NCBI RefSeq assembly: GCF_001426995.1
Contig: NZ_LMFY01000003.1
Location: forward strand, 62,001-126,000
DNA length: 64,000 nucleotides
Reading direction: 5' to 3'
DNA from: Microbacterium sp. Root553
Lineage (GTDB): Bacteria > Actinomycetota > Actinomycetes > Actinomycetales > Microbacteriaceae
Shown here: one piece after another, positions 17,708 to 27,042 of the stretch
Position numbering within the stretch: the first letter of the stretch is position 1
How the letters are laid out: every line of letters starts with the position of its first letter
Made by a program: the position numbers and the translations under genes
The notes under the pieces: generated by a model
Databases searched by the model: none
The model's input: only the letters and a program-made list of their open reading frames with translations
What the model was told of the DNA's origin: nothing

Positions 17708-18592
17708 ATGACCTACGTGCAGCAGCGAGACGGCGACGGGCGTAAGGACCTCCGGTATCCGGCGGCGCCCGAGCCGCTCGCCGTGCCCGTGTACGACAAC
17801 CACGCGCACCTCGAGATCCTCGACGGCGACCAGCCGCTGTCGCTGACCGAGCAGCTCGATCGGGCCGAAGCGGTCGGCATCGCCGGTGTGGTGCAGGCCT
17901 CGGGCGACATCGAGTCGTCGCGGTGGGCGGTCGAGGCCGCGGCATCCGACCCTCGCGTGCTCGCGGCGGTGGCGATCCATCCGAACGACGCGCCCGCCTA
18001 TGCCGAGGCCGGGCGCCTCGGCGGGGTCGGCCTCGACGAGGCGATCGCGGTGATCGACGAGCTCGCAGCCCACCCGCGCACGCGGGCGATCGGCGAGACC
18101 GGGCTCGACTTCTTCCGCACGGAGCCCGAGCGCAGGGGAGCGCAGTTCGAGTCGTTCGAGGCCCACATCTCGCTCGCGAAGACGCACGGCATCGCGATGC
18201 AGATCCACGACCGGGATGCCCATGACGCCGTGCTCGAGACCTTGCGTCGCGTCGGCGCACCGGAGCGGACGGTGTTCCACTGCTTCTCGGGCGACGACGC
18301 GATGGCGCGGGTCTGCGCGGATGCCGGGTACCACCTGTCGTTCGCGGGGAACGTCACGTTCAAGAACGCGCAGAACCTGCGGGACGCACTGAAGGTGACG
18401 CCGCTCGATCGCATCCTCGTCGAGACCGACGCGCCGTTCCTCACGCCGACGCCGCTGCGCGGCCGACCGAACGCGCCGTATCTGGTGCCGATCACCGTGC
18501 GCTTCATGGCGGCGGAACTCGGCATCGAGGTCGACGAGCTGTCTGCACAGATCGCCGAGAACACGCTGAGGGTCTACGGCTCGTTCGTCTGA
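17708..18592 (+). CDS. tatD: TatD-family metal-dependent hydrolase
   Basis: A 294-residue TIM-barrel metallohydrolase of the TatD DNase group, commonly next to metG. Metal ligands are visible as His-x-His in YDNHAHLEI, Glu in GETGLDFF, and His residues in MQIHDRDAHDA and VFHCFSGD; the final ligand is in VETDAPFL. Members have 3'-5' exonuclease activity. Its 3' end overlaps the convergent MFS gene by 19 bases. Confidence 0.93.
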   Translation: MTYVQQRDGDGRKDLRYPAAPEPLAVPVYDNHAHLEILDGDQPLSLTEQLDRAEAVGIAGVVQASGDIESSRWAVEAAASDPRVLAAVAIHPNDAPAYAEAGRLGGVGLDEAIAVIDELAAHPRTRAIGETGLDFFRTEPERRGAQFESFEAHISLAKTHGIAMQIHDRDAHDAVLETLRRVGAPERTVFHCFSGDDAMARVCADAGYHLSFAGNVTFKNAQNLRDALKVTPLDRILVETDAPFLTPTPLRGRPNAPYLVPITVRFMAAELGIEVDELSAQIAENTLRVYGSFV

Positions 18593-19871
18593 GTCTCGTT
18601 CAGCGACTGATCGACCGGTGCTGCGCTGACGATCTGCGAGATCGGCTTCCAGACCAGCAGAAGAGTGAGTGCGGCGCCGACGAACGCGAACCACCAGGGG
18701 GCGGTGAGCCCCCACACCTGTGCGATCACGCCGCCCAGCGCCTGCCCGATCACCATGCCGCCGAACACCCCGACCATGTTGACCGATGCGACCTGCCCTG
18801 CAGCTCGGCCGGCACCAGGCGCTGACGCACGGTGGTCGAGATCGTGCCCCAGACGAAGGCGTAGGCCCCGAAGACGAACATGATCGCGAGCGCGACCCAC
18901 CCTGTGGAGGTGAGGGCGAACGCGAGGTGCATCAGCACCTCCAGCGACAGCACGACCCGCATGAGCGTCGCGAACGACACATGCCGCTCCAGCCATCCGA
19001 AGCAGAGCGTGGCGAGGATCCCGCCCACGGCGGAGGCCGTGGTGAGGGCGCCGTACCCGATCGCGCCCATGTGCAGGTGCTCGGTGGCGTAGAGCACGAG
19101 CACGCCCCACGGCGCCGCCCAGGTGACGTTGAAGACGAGGATGATCAGCACCAGCATCCGCACCGGAGGGTTCTTCCACAGCCAGCGCAGGCCCTCGCCG
19201 ATGTCGGTGTGCACGTGCGATCTCTCGCCCGCGCCCTCGCCCTCGCCCTCGCCCTCCCCGGCGGAGCGCGGAGGTACGGGCGTCGCCGCCATGCGCGAGA
19301 TGAGGACGACCGCGAGGAGCACGCAGAGGATCTCGAGCAGGAAGGGCCAGGCCGTGCCCGCGGCGAACAGGAACGCGCCCAGCGGAGGCCCCGCGAACTG
19401 GTTCGCGACGAGGTATCCGGCCTGCAGTCGGGCATTGCCGATACCGAGGTCCGACGGTGCCACGAGCATCGGCAGCAGCGTGCTCCCCGCCGTGTCGACG
19501 AACACCTCGGCGGTGCCGTACAGGAAGGCGACCGCGAGCACGATCCAGATGTTCGCCGTGCCGGTCAGCAGGAAGGTGCAGAGCCCTGCGAGCACCACGG
19601 CCCGCGCGGCGTTGGCGAACATCACCAGGCGTCGACGGTCGAACCGGTCGGCGATCGCCCCGGCGTGCAGGCCGAACAGCAGCCACGGCAGGAACTGCAG
19701 GATGGCGCCCGCGGCGACCAGGATCGGCGACGACGTCATCGACGCGATGAGCAGGGGAGCGGCCGCGAGGGCGACACCGTCTCCGACGTTGCTCGTCCAT
19801 GATGACGCGAGCAGCCAGCGGAAATCCCTGCCCATGCGCCGGGGTGCGATCAGTTCACCGAGGGAGGGCAT
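18574..19871 (-). pseudogene. MFS transporter interrupted by a single-base frameshift
   Basis: The reading frame starts with ATG at 19871 (MPSLGELIAPRRMGRDFRWLL) and encodes about ten of the expected twelve helices of a major-facilitator exporter (MFS_3/enterobactin-exporter-like). After VPAELQG it shifts frame near 18790-18800; the remainder, VASVNMVGVFGGMVIG to the stop at 18574, is in the adjacent frame. Adding one base in the GGCAGGTCGC stretch restores a protein of about 430 residues. The gene is otherwise intact, so this is either a recent mutation or a sequencing error. Residues 205-220 include a Gly-Glu run encoded by a hexanucleotide repeat. Confidence 0.85.
19233..19256 (+). repeat. 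(GCCCTC)4 hexanucleotide microsatellite inside the MFS gene
   Basis: Four exact GCCCTC copies encode alternating Glu-Gly on the minus strand, within the central cytoplasmic loop of the transporter. A six-base unit keeps frame when copy number changes, so it may alter loop length but not expression. Confidence 0.8.
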
Positions 19872-19925
19872 CACAGAAGACTACTGACGGCGGGGGACAT
19901 CGAGGGAGTGGGGGAGAATGGGACG

Positions 19926-20795
19926 ATGACAGTCACCCTGCTCGGCGCCACCGAGATCCGCCGACTCGCCGCCGAGCTCGATGTCACCCCGACCAAGAAG
20001 CTCGGACAGAACTTCGTCGTCGACGCGAACACGGTCCGCAAGATCGTGCATGCGGCGCGGGTGCAGCCGGGGGAGCGGGTCGTCGAGGTCGGCCCGGGTC
20101 TCGGATCCCTCACGCTCGCGATCCTCGAGGCCGGGGCGTCCGTGACCGCCGTCGAGATCGATCACCGGCTGGCCGCTCGACTGTCGCAGACCGTCGTCGA
20201 GCACGGCGTCCCTGCCGAGATGCTCACGGTGGTCGACGCCGACGCGCTGCGCATCATCGAGCTGCCGGGCGAGCCCACCGTGCTCGTGGCGAACCTGCCG
20301 TACAACGTCTCGGTCCCCGTGCTGCTGCACTTCCTCGAGAACTTCTCGTATCTGAAGCGCGGGGTCGTGATGGTGCAGGCCGAGGTCGCCGAGCGTCTGG
20401 CGGCGAAGCCGGGATCGAAGATCTACGGCTCACCGAGCGTCAAGGCGGCCTGGTACGGCGAATGGAAGCTCTCCGGCACCGTGTCGCGTCAGGTCTTCTG
20501 GCCCGTGCCCAACGTCGACAGCCTCCTCGTCGGATTCGACCGGTCGGAGGGCGAGCGTGGCACGGAGGACGAGCGCCGTCGCACGTTCCGGATCGTGGAT
20601 GCCGCGTTCAACCAGCGGCGCAAGATGCTGCGGCAGGCGCTGTCCGGTCTGTTCGGCAGCTCGGCTGCGGCCTCCGAGGTGCTGGTCGCGGCGGGCGTGG
20701 CCCCGACCGCACGCGGCGAAGACCTCACGGTCGAGGACTATCACCGTGTTGCGCAGCAGGTCGCTCGGATCGAAGACGCCGTCGTCACCGACTAA
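19926..20795 (+). CDS. rsmA: 16S rRNA (adenine1518/1519-N6)-dimethyltransferase RsmA
   Basis: RsmA (KsgA) dimethylates two adjacent adenosines in helix 45 of 16S rRNA late in 30S assembly. The 289-residue protein has KKLGQNFVVD, the SAM motif VVEVGPGLGSLT and the catalytic NLPYN (VANLPYNVSVPVLLHF), all diagnostic. ATG 19926 is preferred to an in-frame start at 19908 because family N-termini begin just before LLGATEIRRLA. It lies in the usual actinobacterial series tatD, rsmA, ispE, here with an MFS gene and an aldo/keto reductase inserted. Confidence 0.96.
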   Translation: MTVTLLGATEIRRLAAELDVTPTKKLGQNFVVDANTVRKIVHAARVQPGERVVEVGPGLGSLTLAILEAGASVTAVEIDHRLAARLSQTVVEHGVPAEMLTVVDADALRIIELPGEPTVLVANLPYNVSVPVLLHFLENFSYLKRGVVMVQAEVAERLAAKPGSKIYGSPSVKAAWYGEWKLSGTVSRQVFWPVPNVDSLLVGFDRSEGERGTEDERRRTFRIVDAAFNQRRKMLRQALSGLFGSSAAASEVLVAAGVAPTARGEDLTVEDYHRVAQQVARIEDAVVTD

Positions 20796-20804
20796 TCTGG
20801 CACC

Positions 20805-21872
20805 GTGACCGACTCTCCCCGCTTCCGCCCGAACATCCCCGAGCTGCACCGGCCGTATGCGGCCGACGAGAGCCGCTACCAGCAGTTCGAGTACCGCCAG
20901 GTGGGCACGTCGGGTCTGTTCCTGCCGCCCATCTCGCTCGGCCTGTGGTGGAACTTCGGCGACAACATCCCGCTCGACGACCAGCGCGCGCTGCTGCGCC
21001 ATGCGTTCGACCGCGGCATCACGCACTTCGACCTCGCGAACAACTACGGCCCGCCCTACGGCTCCGCCGAGAAGAACTTCGGCAGGATCTTCGCCGAGGA
21101 CTTCCGCCCCTACCGCGACGAGCTGATCATCTCGTCGAAGGCGGGCTGGGACATGTGGCCGGGTCCGTACGGCGACTTCGCGAGCCGCAAGTACATCCTG
21201 GCCAGCGCCGAGCAGTCGCTGACCCGCATGGGGCTCGACCACGTCGACATCTTCTACTCGCACCGCGCCGACCCGGTGACCCCGATCGCCGAGACGGTCG
21301 GCGCCCTCGACACGCTCGTGCGTCAGGGCAAGGCCCTGTACGTCGGGATCTCGTCGTACAGCGCCGAGCGCACGGCCGAGGCGGTCGCCGTCGCGACCGA
21401 GCTCGGCACCCCGCTCGTGATCCACCAGCCGGCCTACTCGATCCTCAACCGCTGGATCGAGGACGGGCTGACCGACACCCTCGAGCAGTCCGGGGTCGGC
21501 GCGATCGCTTTCACCCCGCTCGCGCAGGGCCTCCTCACCGACAAGTACCTCGGCGACGGCACGGCGTCGCGTGCGCAGAAGCGCGGGTCGCTTCCCGAGG
21601 CGCCGCTGTCGGATGCCGCGGTGCAGACGCTGCGCTCCCTGAACGACGTCGCGAAGGAACGCGGGCAGTCGCTCGCCCAGCTCGCGCTGCAGTGGACGCT
21701 GCGCAACCCGGTCGTCGCCTCGGCCCTCGTCGGCGCCTCGCGTCCCGAGCAGCTCGACGAGAACATCGCCGCCGTGAACGGTCCCGACTTCACCGACGCG
21801 CAGCTCGCGCGCATCGACGAGGCTGCAGGCTCCATCGACGTCGACCTGTGGGCGTCGTCCACGGAGCTGTGA
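20805..21872 (+). CDS. aldo/keto reductase (YghZ-like)
   Basis: A 355-residue NADPH-dependent reductase of the AKR14/YghZ type. The tetrad can be seen as Asp and Tyr in FDLANNYGPPYGSAE, Lys in ISSKAGWDMWPGPYG and His in IFYSHRADP. YghZ relatives reduce L-glyceraldehyde 3-phosphate and methylglyoxal; that substrate is inferred from family likeness only. It starts with GTG at 20805, 9 bases after rsmA, and ispE follows after 13 bases, so it probably belongs to the same transcript. Confidence 0.9.
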   Translation: MTDSPRFRPNIPELHRPYAADESRYQQFEYRQVGTSGLFLPPISLGLWWNFGDNIPLDDQRALLRHAFDRGITHFDLANNYGPPYGSAEKNFGRIFAEDFRPYRDELIISSKAGWDMWPGPYGDFASRKYILASAEQSLTRMGLDHVDIFYSHRADPVTPIAETVGALDTLVRQGKALYVGISSYSAERTAEAVAVATELGTPLVIHQPAYSILNRWIEDGLTDTLEQSGVGAIAFTPLAQGLLTDKYLGDGTASRAQKRGSLPEAPLSDAAVQTLRSLNDVAKERGQSLAQLALQWTLRNPVVASALVGASRPEQLDENIAAVNGPDFTDAQLARIDEAAGSIDVDLWASSTEL

Positions 21873-21885
21873 CGGGACGACCCTG

Positions 21886-22818
21886 ATGAGCACCGCCGCC
21901 CCCGTCGATTCGGTCCGCGTCCGCGCACCGGGCAAGATCAACGTCTACCTCGGCGTGGGCGGCCGGCACGACGACGGCTACCACGCGCTGGCGACGGTGT
22001 TCCAGGCGGTGTCGCTCTACGAGGACGTGATCGCCCGGCACGCCGACGACTTCTCGATCACGGTGTCGGGGCTCGAGGATCCGAGCACGGTGCCGCTCGA
22101 CGACCGCAATCTCGCCATGCGCGCGGCCAAGCTGCTGGCGACCGCGGCCGAGTACGACGGCGGGGTGGCGCTGGAGATCCGCAAGAGCGTGCCGGTGGCC
22201 GGAGGCATGGGCGGGGGATCGGCCGACGCGGCGGCGGCGCTGGTCGCCTGCGACGCGCTGTGGGGAACCGGCTTCTCGACCGCGCGGCTGCATGAGCTCG
22301 CCGCGCGTCTGGGGGCCGACGTGCCGTTCGCCCTGCACGGCGGCACGGCCGTCGGCACCGGTCGAGGCGACCAGCTGAATCCCGCGCTGGCCCGTGGCCG
22401 CTTCGACTGGGTGCTCGTGCAGAGCGACGAGGGGCTCTCGACGCCCGTCGTGTACGCCAGGCTCGATGCCCTGCGTGACGACGAGGGGGCCCTCGCCGAC
22501 GACCCGCCGCTGTCGCTGGAGGTGCCGGCCCCCGTGCTGCAGGCGCTGCGGTCAGGGGATCCCGAGCTGCTGTCCGAGAGCATCTACAACGACCTGCAGG
22601 AGGCCGCGCTGTACGAACGGCCCGATCTCGAGAACGTCATCCTGCACGGCATCCACGCCGGTGCTCTGCAGGGGATCGTGTCGGGTTCCGGGCCGACGGT
22701 CGCTCTGCTCTGTGCCGGCCCCGAGGACGCGCACGACGTGCAGTCCGCGCTGCGCGCCCACGGTCTCGAGACCCTGCACGTGCACGGACCGGTTCCGGGC
22801 GCCCGCATCATCTCCTGA
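21886..22818 (+). CDS. ispE: 4-diphosphocytidyl-2-C-methyl-D-erythritol kinase
   Basis: IspE phosphorylates CDP-methylerythritol at the 2-hydroxyl in the MEP route to isoprenoids. The 310-residue GHMP kinase starts VRVRAPGKINVYLGVGGRHDDGYHAL and has the ATP loop PVAGGMGGGSADAAA and the C-terminal GSGPTVALL. Isoprenoid precursors made here support the polyprenyl lipids used in wall and glycan synthesis, including mannosyl carriers for the PMT enzyme at 2682. Confidence 0.96.
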   Translation: MSTAAPVDSVRVRAPGKINVYLGVGGRHDDGYHALATVFQAVSLYEDVIARHADDFSITVSGLEDPSTVPLDDRNLAMRAAKLLATAAEYDGGVALEIRKSVPVAGGMGGGSADAAAALVACDALWGTGFSTARLHELAARLGADVPFALHGGTAVGTGRGDQLNPALARGRFDWVLVQSDEGLSTPVVYARLDALRDDEGALADDPPLSLEVPAPVLQALRSGDPELLSESIYNDLQEAALYERPDLENVILHGIHAGALQGIVSGSGPTVALLCAGPEDAHDVQSALRAHGLETLHVHGPVPGARIIS

Positions 22819-22908
22819 CCGCGGTCTCGGCCCCGGTCCCGAGCCTGGTCCTGACCCCGGAGGCCGGAAAGGTGCGCTCGGCATGCCTTCCCGTCATAAT
22901 GAGTGAGG

Positions 22909-22924
22909 ATGTGACCGTGCACAT
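22909..22924. promoter_or_regulatory. operator in front of the LacI gene
   Basis: ATGTGACCGTGCACAT matches the consensus ATGTGAnCGnTCACAT at all but one fixed position. The same pattern sits before the sugar ABC operon at 24013. It lies 15 bases upstream of the start codon, suited to autorepression. A CATAAT that could serve as -10 is at 22895-22900. Confidence 0.7.
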
Positions 22925-22939
22925 ACGAGGAGGTCTGTG

Positions 22940-23953
22940 ATGTCGACCCCCTCTGAGCGCGCCCGGATGCCCAGCATCCGTGATGTCGCCCGCCTGGCCG
23001 GCGTCTCGCACCAGACCGTCTCGCGGGTGCTGAACGATCACCCCAGCATCCGGCCGGAGACGAAGGCCAAGGTGCTCGACGCGATCTCGGTGCTCGACTA
23101 TCGCCCCAACCTCGCGGCGCGCGCGCTCGTGACGAGCAAGTCCAACATGCTGGGGATCCTGTCGGCGACGGTGGGGGAGTTCGGGCCCACCTCGTCGATC
23201 GTCGGCATCGAGGATGCCGCACGCGAGGAGGGGTACTCGGTTTCGACCCTGAACCTGTCGGCGACCACGCCCGAGGCGATCGGCAGCGCGCTGCGTCAGC
23301 TGGCTCGCGAGCAGGTCGACGGCATCGTCGTGCTCGCGCCTCAGGTACGCGCCTTCCACGTCCTGCGGGGCATGTCGGCGGACATCCCGTTCGTCTCGCT
23401 GCAGACGGCGTCCGGGTCCGACGGGGTGAGCCTGTCGGCCGATCAGGTCGCCGGCGCACGCACCGCGACGGAGCACCTCATCGGCCTCGGCCACAGCGAC
23501 ATCATCCACATCGCCGGTCCGCAGGACTGGATCGAGGCGGAGTCGCGCATGCGCGGGTACCTCGATGCGCTGCGCGAGGCCGATCTGCCGACCTTCCCGC
23601 CGATCCGCGGCGACTGGACCGCGGACTTCGGGTACTTCGCCGGCCAGGAGCTGTCGCGGCGACGGGATTTCACCGCCGTCTTCGTCGCCAACGACCAGAT
23701 GGCGATCGGGCTCATGCACGGATTCCGGGACTCGGGCATCCGCGTCCCCGAGGACGTGAGCGTGGTCGGGTTCGACGACATCCCGGTGGCGGCGCACGTG
23801 GCGCCCACGCTCAGCACGGTGCACCAGGACTTCCCCGAGCTCGGGCGACGCGCGGTGCGCATCCTGCTCGCGCAGATCCGGGGCGAGGCCGTGCCGGAGT
23901 TCGGGCCGCTGCAGACCACGCTGCGCACGAGGGAATCCTCCGCGCCTCGGTAG
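22940..23953 (+). CDS. LacI-family regulator of the ChvE/MmsAB-type operon
   Basis: A 337-residue LacI protein with helix-turn-helix SIRDVARLAGVSHQTVSRVL, hinge up to about residue 65, and a sugar-binding core (FVANDQMAIGLMHGF, VVGFDDIPVAAHV). ATG 22940 is favoured over the adjacent GTG at 22937 because GAGGAGG ends six bases before it. Matching palindromes before this gene and before the ABC operon indicate that it controls itself and that operon, releasing DNA when the sugar binds. The sugar is unknown. Confidence 0.93.
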   Translation: MSTPSERARMPSIRDVARLAGVSHQTVSRVLNDHPSIRPETKAKVLDAISVLDYRPNLAARALVTSKSNMLGILSATVGEFGPTSSIVGIEDAAREEGYSVSTLNLSATTPEAIGSALRQLAREQVDGIVVLAPQVRAFHVLRGMSADIPFVSLQTASGSDGVSLSADQVAGARTATEHLIGLGHSDIIHIAGPQDWIEAESRMRGYLDALREADLPTFPPIRGDWTADFGYFAGQELSRRRDFTAVFVANDQMAIGLMHGFRDSGIRVPEDVSVVGFDDIPVAAHVAPTLSTVHQDFPELGRRAVRILLAQIRGEAVPEFGPLQTTLRTRESSAPR

Positions 23954-23975
23954 AGCCACAATTTCGTCTGTGGTC

Positions 23976-24002
23976 TTGACACGGCTTCGGCGAGCGTAGA
24001 CT
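23976..24002 (+). promoter_or_regulatory. putative promoter of the sugar ABC operon
   Basis: A perfect -35 TTGACA at 23976-23981 is followed by TAGACT at 23997-24002 (15-base spacer), with GACTAT at 23999-24004 as an alternative at 17 bases. The operator starts 11 bases downstream, a layout that would let a repressor block initiation. Confidence 0.5.
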
Positions 24003-24012
24003 ATGTAATCCA

Positions 24013-24028
24013 ATGTGAACGGTCACAT
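24013..24028. promoter_or_regulatory. operator of the sugar ABC operon
   Basis: ATGTGAACGGTCACAT forms a palindrome centred on CG, with arms ATGTGA and TCACAT. It is just downstream of the putative promoter and shares its pattern with 22909-22924. Confidence 0.75.
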
Positions 24029-24060
24029 AGAAGGTGACCGCCCGTCGCGAGGAAGATCTT

Positions 24061-25629
24061 GTGAGCACCACAGCAACGTTGCCGGTCGTGTCAGGCCCCA
24101 TCCTGGAGATGCGCAGCATCACCAAGGAATTCCCGGGTGTCAAAGCGCTGTCGGATGTATCCATCACCGTCCGAGCCGGCGAGATCCATGCGATCTGCGG
24201 CGAGAACGGCGCCGGCAAGTCGACCCTGATGAAGGTCCTCTCCGGCGTGTACCCCTACGGCTCGTACGACGGGGACATCCTGTTGTACGGCGAGGAGCAG
24301 CGCTACCGCGACATCGCGGCCAGCGAAGCGGCCGGAATCGCGATCATCCACCAGGAACTGGCGCTGATCCCCGAGCTCTCCATCACCGAGAACATCTTCC
24401 TCGGCAACGAGATCCGCAGCTTCGGCCGCATCGACTGGCAGGCGCAGCGTCAGCGCACGATCGAGCTGCTGGCGCGCGTGGGCTTGAAGGAAGACCCCGA
24501 CGTGCCGATCAAGACCCTCGGTGTCGGCAAGCAGCAGCTCATCGAGATCGCCAAGGCGCTCAACAAGGACGTCAAGCTGCTGATCCTCGACGAGCCGACC
24601 GCCGCGCTCAACGAGAACGACTCACAGCACCTGCTCGACCTGATCCTCGGACTGAAGTCCAAGGGGATCTCATCGATCATGATCAGCCACAAGCTCAACG
24701 AGATCGAGCAGATCGCCGACGAGATCACGATCATCCGCGACGGACGCACGGTCGAGACCCTCGACATCTCCCGCGGGGAGATCAACGAGGACCGCATCAT
24801 CCGCGGCATGGTCGGCCGTTCGCTCGAGAGCCGCTACCCCGACCGCACCCCCGAGATCGGCGAGGTGTTCTTCGAGGTCAAGGACTGGTGGGTCCAGCAT
24901 CCGACCGTCTCGGAGCGCATGGTCGTGAAGGGCTCGAACCTCGACGTCCGTCGTGGCGAGGTGGTCGGCATCGCCGGTCTCATGGGCGCAGGGCGCACCG
25001 AGTTCATGATGAGCCTCTTCGGCCGCTCCTACGGGACGTTCCTCGGCGGTCAGGTGTTCAAGGACGGGCAGGAGATATCGATGCCCGACGTCTCCTCGGC
25101 CATCAAGCACGGTCTCGCGTACGTCAGCGAGGACCGCAAAGTGCTCGGTCTGAACCTGCTCGACACCATCAAGCGCTCTGTCGTGGCGGCGAAGCTGTCG
25201 AAGATCTCCCGTCGCGGCGTCGTCGACGAGCGCGAGGAGTTCGCGGTCGCCGAGCGCTACCGCAAGGCGCTGCGCATCAAGGCGCCGAGCGTGGAAGAGG
25301 GCGTCGGCAAGCTGTCGGGCGGAAACCAGCAGAAGGTCGTGCTGGCGAAGTGGATGTTCACCGACCCCGACCTGCTGATCCTCGACGAGCCGACCCGCGG
25401 CATCGACGTGGGCGCCAAATACGAGATCTACGCGATCATCAACGAGCTCGCCTCCCAGGGCAAGGGCGTCATCGTCATCTCGAGCGAGCTGCCCGAACTG
25501 CTCGGCATCTCCGACCGCATCTACACCGTCTTCGAAGGTCGGGTCACCGACTGCATCCCGGCCGACCAGGCGACACCCGAGGCACTCATGCGCAGCATGA
25601 CCTCCGCGAACCAGAAAGCATCCGCATGA
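24061..25629 (+). CDS. mmsA: sugar ABC transporter double ATPase (MmsA/GguA type)
   Basis: A 522-residue cytosolic protein with two ABC domains, as in monosaccharide importers (XylG, RbsA, GguA). Domain 1 has GENGAGKST, an [15 protein letters not shown] signature and [15 protein letters not shown]; domain 2 has a degenerate Walker A (GLMGAGRTE), signature LSGGNQQK and [12 protein letters not shown]. The degenerate second Walker A is normal for the class. GTG 24061 follows AGGAAG. The stop overlaps the permease ATG. Confidence 0.93.
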   Translation: MSTTATLPVVSGPILEMRSITKEFPGVKALSDVSITVRAGEIHAICGENGAGKSTLMKVLSGVYPYGSYDGDILLYGEEQRYRDIAASEAAGIAIIHQELALIPELSITENIFLGNEIRSFGRIDWQAQRQRTIELLARVGLKEDPDVPIKTLGVGKQQLIEIAKALNKDVKLLILDEPTAALNENDSQHLLDLILGLKSKGISSIMISHKLNEIEQIADEITIIRDGRTVETLDISRGEINEDRIIRGMVGRSLESRYPDRTPEIGEVFFEVKDWWVQHPTVSERMVVKGSNLDVRRGEVVGIAGLMGAGRTEFMMSLFGRSYGTFLGGQVFKDGQEISMPDVSSAIKHGLAYVSEDRKVLGLNLLDTIKRSVVAAKLSKISRRGVVDEREEFAVAERYRKALRIKAPSVEEGVGKLSGGNQQKVVLAKWMFTDPDLLILDEPTRGIDVGAKYEIYAIINELASQGKGVIVISSELPELLGISDRIYTVFEGRVTDCIPADQATPEALMRSMTSANQKASA

Positions 25630-26981
25630 CCACCGACCTCACGACAACGAAGCGCGGCTTCCACTTCGGCGACATTCGCAAGATGTTCGGCGGCAACGGC
25701 ACCTCGTCGCTGCGCCAGTTCGGCATCCTCGGCAGCCTGATCGTCATCATCGCGCTCTTCGAGATCCTCACGCTGCTGCGCAACGGTCCGAACGGTGCGA
25801 CGCTGACGTCGGGCAACCTGATCAACGTCATCAACCAGTACTCGTTCATCCTGATCCTCGCGATCGGCATGGTGATGGTGATCATCATGGGACACATCGA
25901 CCTGTCGGTCGGGTCGGTGGCCGCGTTCACCGGCATCGTCGTCGCGAAGGCGATGGCGGACTGGGACCTCCCCTGGCCGCTGGCGATCCTCCTCGGACTC
26001 GGCGTCGGTGCCCTCGTGGGCGCCTGGCAAGGATTCTGGGTTGCCTATGTCGGGGTACCGGCGTTCATCGTGACCCTCGCCGGCATGCTGTTCTTCCGTG
26101 GAGCGCAGCAGTGGATCGGTGACGCGCAGACGATCCCGGTGCCCAAGGGCTTCCAGGTCATCGGCACGGGATATCTTCCCGAGGTCGGCCTGCCGCTGAA
26201 CTTCAACGTCCTCACCATGCTGCTCGCCCTGCTCGCCGTGGCGTGGCTGGTCTTCTGGGAGATCCGCACCCGTCGCATCCAGCACAAGATGGGCTCCGAC
26301 AGTGCCCCCGTCTGGGTGAGCGTCGTCAAGGTCGTGCTGCTCTCGGTCGTCGTGCTCGCCGCTGCCTGGATGTTCGCGACCGGCCGCCCGGGCACCAGCT
26401 TCCCCGTACCGGGCCTCATCCTGCTCGCGCTCGTCATCATCTACTCGTTCGTCACGCGCAACACCGTGTTCGGCCGCCACATCTACGCCGTCGGCGGCAA
26501 CCGCCAGGCCGCGCGCCTGTCGGGTGTGAAGGACCGCTGGGTCGACTTCTTCGTCATGATGAACATGTCGATGATGGCCGCACTCGCCGGCATGATCTTC
26601 GTCGCCCGTTCGCAGGCCTCCGGCCCGAACGACGGCACCGGCTGGGAGCTCGACGCGATCGCGTCGGTCTTCATCGGTGGCGCGGCGGTGGCCGGCGGCA
26701 TCGGCACCGTGGTCGGCTCGATCATCGGTGGGCTGGTGATGGCCTTCCTCAACAACGGTCTCGCCCTGCTCGGTCAGGGTTCCGATGTCGTGTCCATGAT
26801 CAAGGGCCTCGTGCTGCTGCTCGCGGTGGGCATCGACGTCTGGAACAAGCAGCAGGGTCGCCCGTCGCTCATCGGCTTCATGATGCGTCGCTCCGCCCGC
26901 CAGCAGGATCCGGCGACCGCGACCTTCGAACCCAACAAGACCTACCAAGCCCCACCCGTCGACAAGACGAGCGGAAAGTAA
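25626..26981 (+). CDS. mmsB: sugar ABC transporter permease (MmsB/GguB type)
   Basis: A 451-residue inner-membrane permease with about ten helices, of the branched-chain/ribose-type family. Landmarks are [37 protein letters not shown] and the coupling loop near [17 protein letters not shown]. It is longer than RbsC-like permeases, owing to an extra hydrophobic segment in the middle (about residues 205-270), as in GguB/MmsB. It partners the upstream ATPase and the downstream binding protein. Confidence 0.93.
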   Translation: MTTDLTTTKRGFHFGDIRKMFGGNGTSSLRQFGILGSLIVIIALFEILTLLRNGPNGATLTSGNLINVINQYSFILILAIGMVMVIIMGHIDLSVGSVAAFTGIVVAKAMADWDLPWPLAILLGLGVGALVGAWQGFWVAYVGVPAFIVTLAGMLFFRGAQQWIGDAQTIPVPKGFQVIGTGYLPEVGLPLNFNVLTMLLALLAVAWLVFWEIRTRRIQHKMGSDSAPVWVSVVKVVLLSVVVLAAAWMFATGRPGTSFPVPGLILLALVIIYSFVTRNTVFGRHIYAVGGNRQAARLSGVKDRWVDFFVMMNMSMMAALAGMIFVARSQASGPNDGTGWELDAIASVFIGGAAVAGGIGTVVGSIIGGLVMAFLNNGLALLGQGSDVVSMIKGLVLLLAVGIDVWNKQQGRPSLIGFMMRRSARQQDPATATFEPNKTYQAPPVDKTSGK

Positions 26982-27042
26982 GCGGACGCACACGCGCAGT
27001 GCTCGCGCGCCGAGTCCGTCACACCACAGAGAAAGAGATCAC

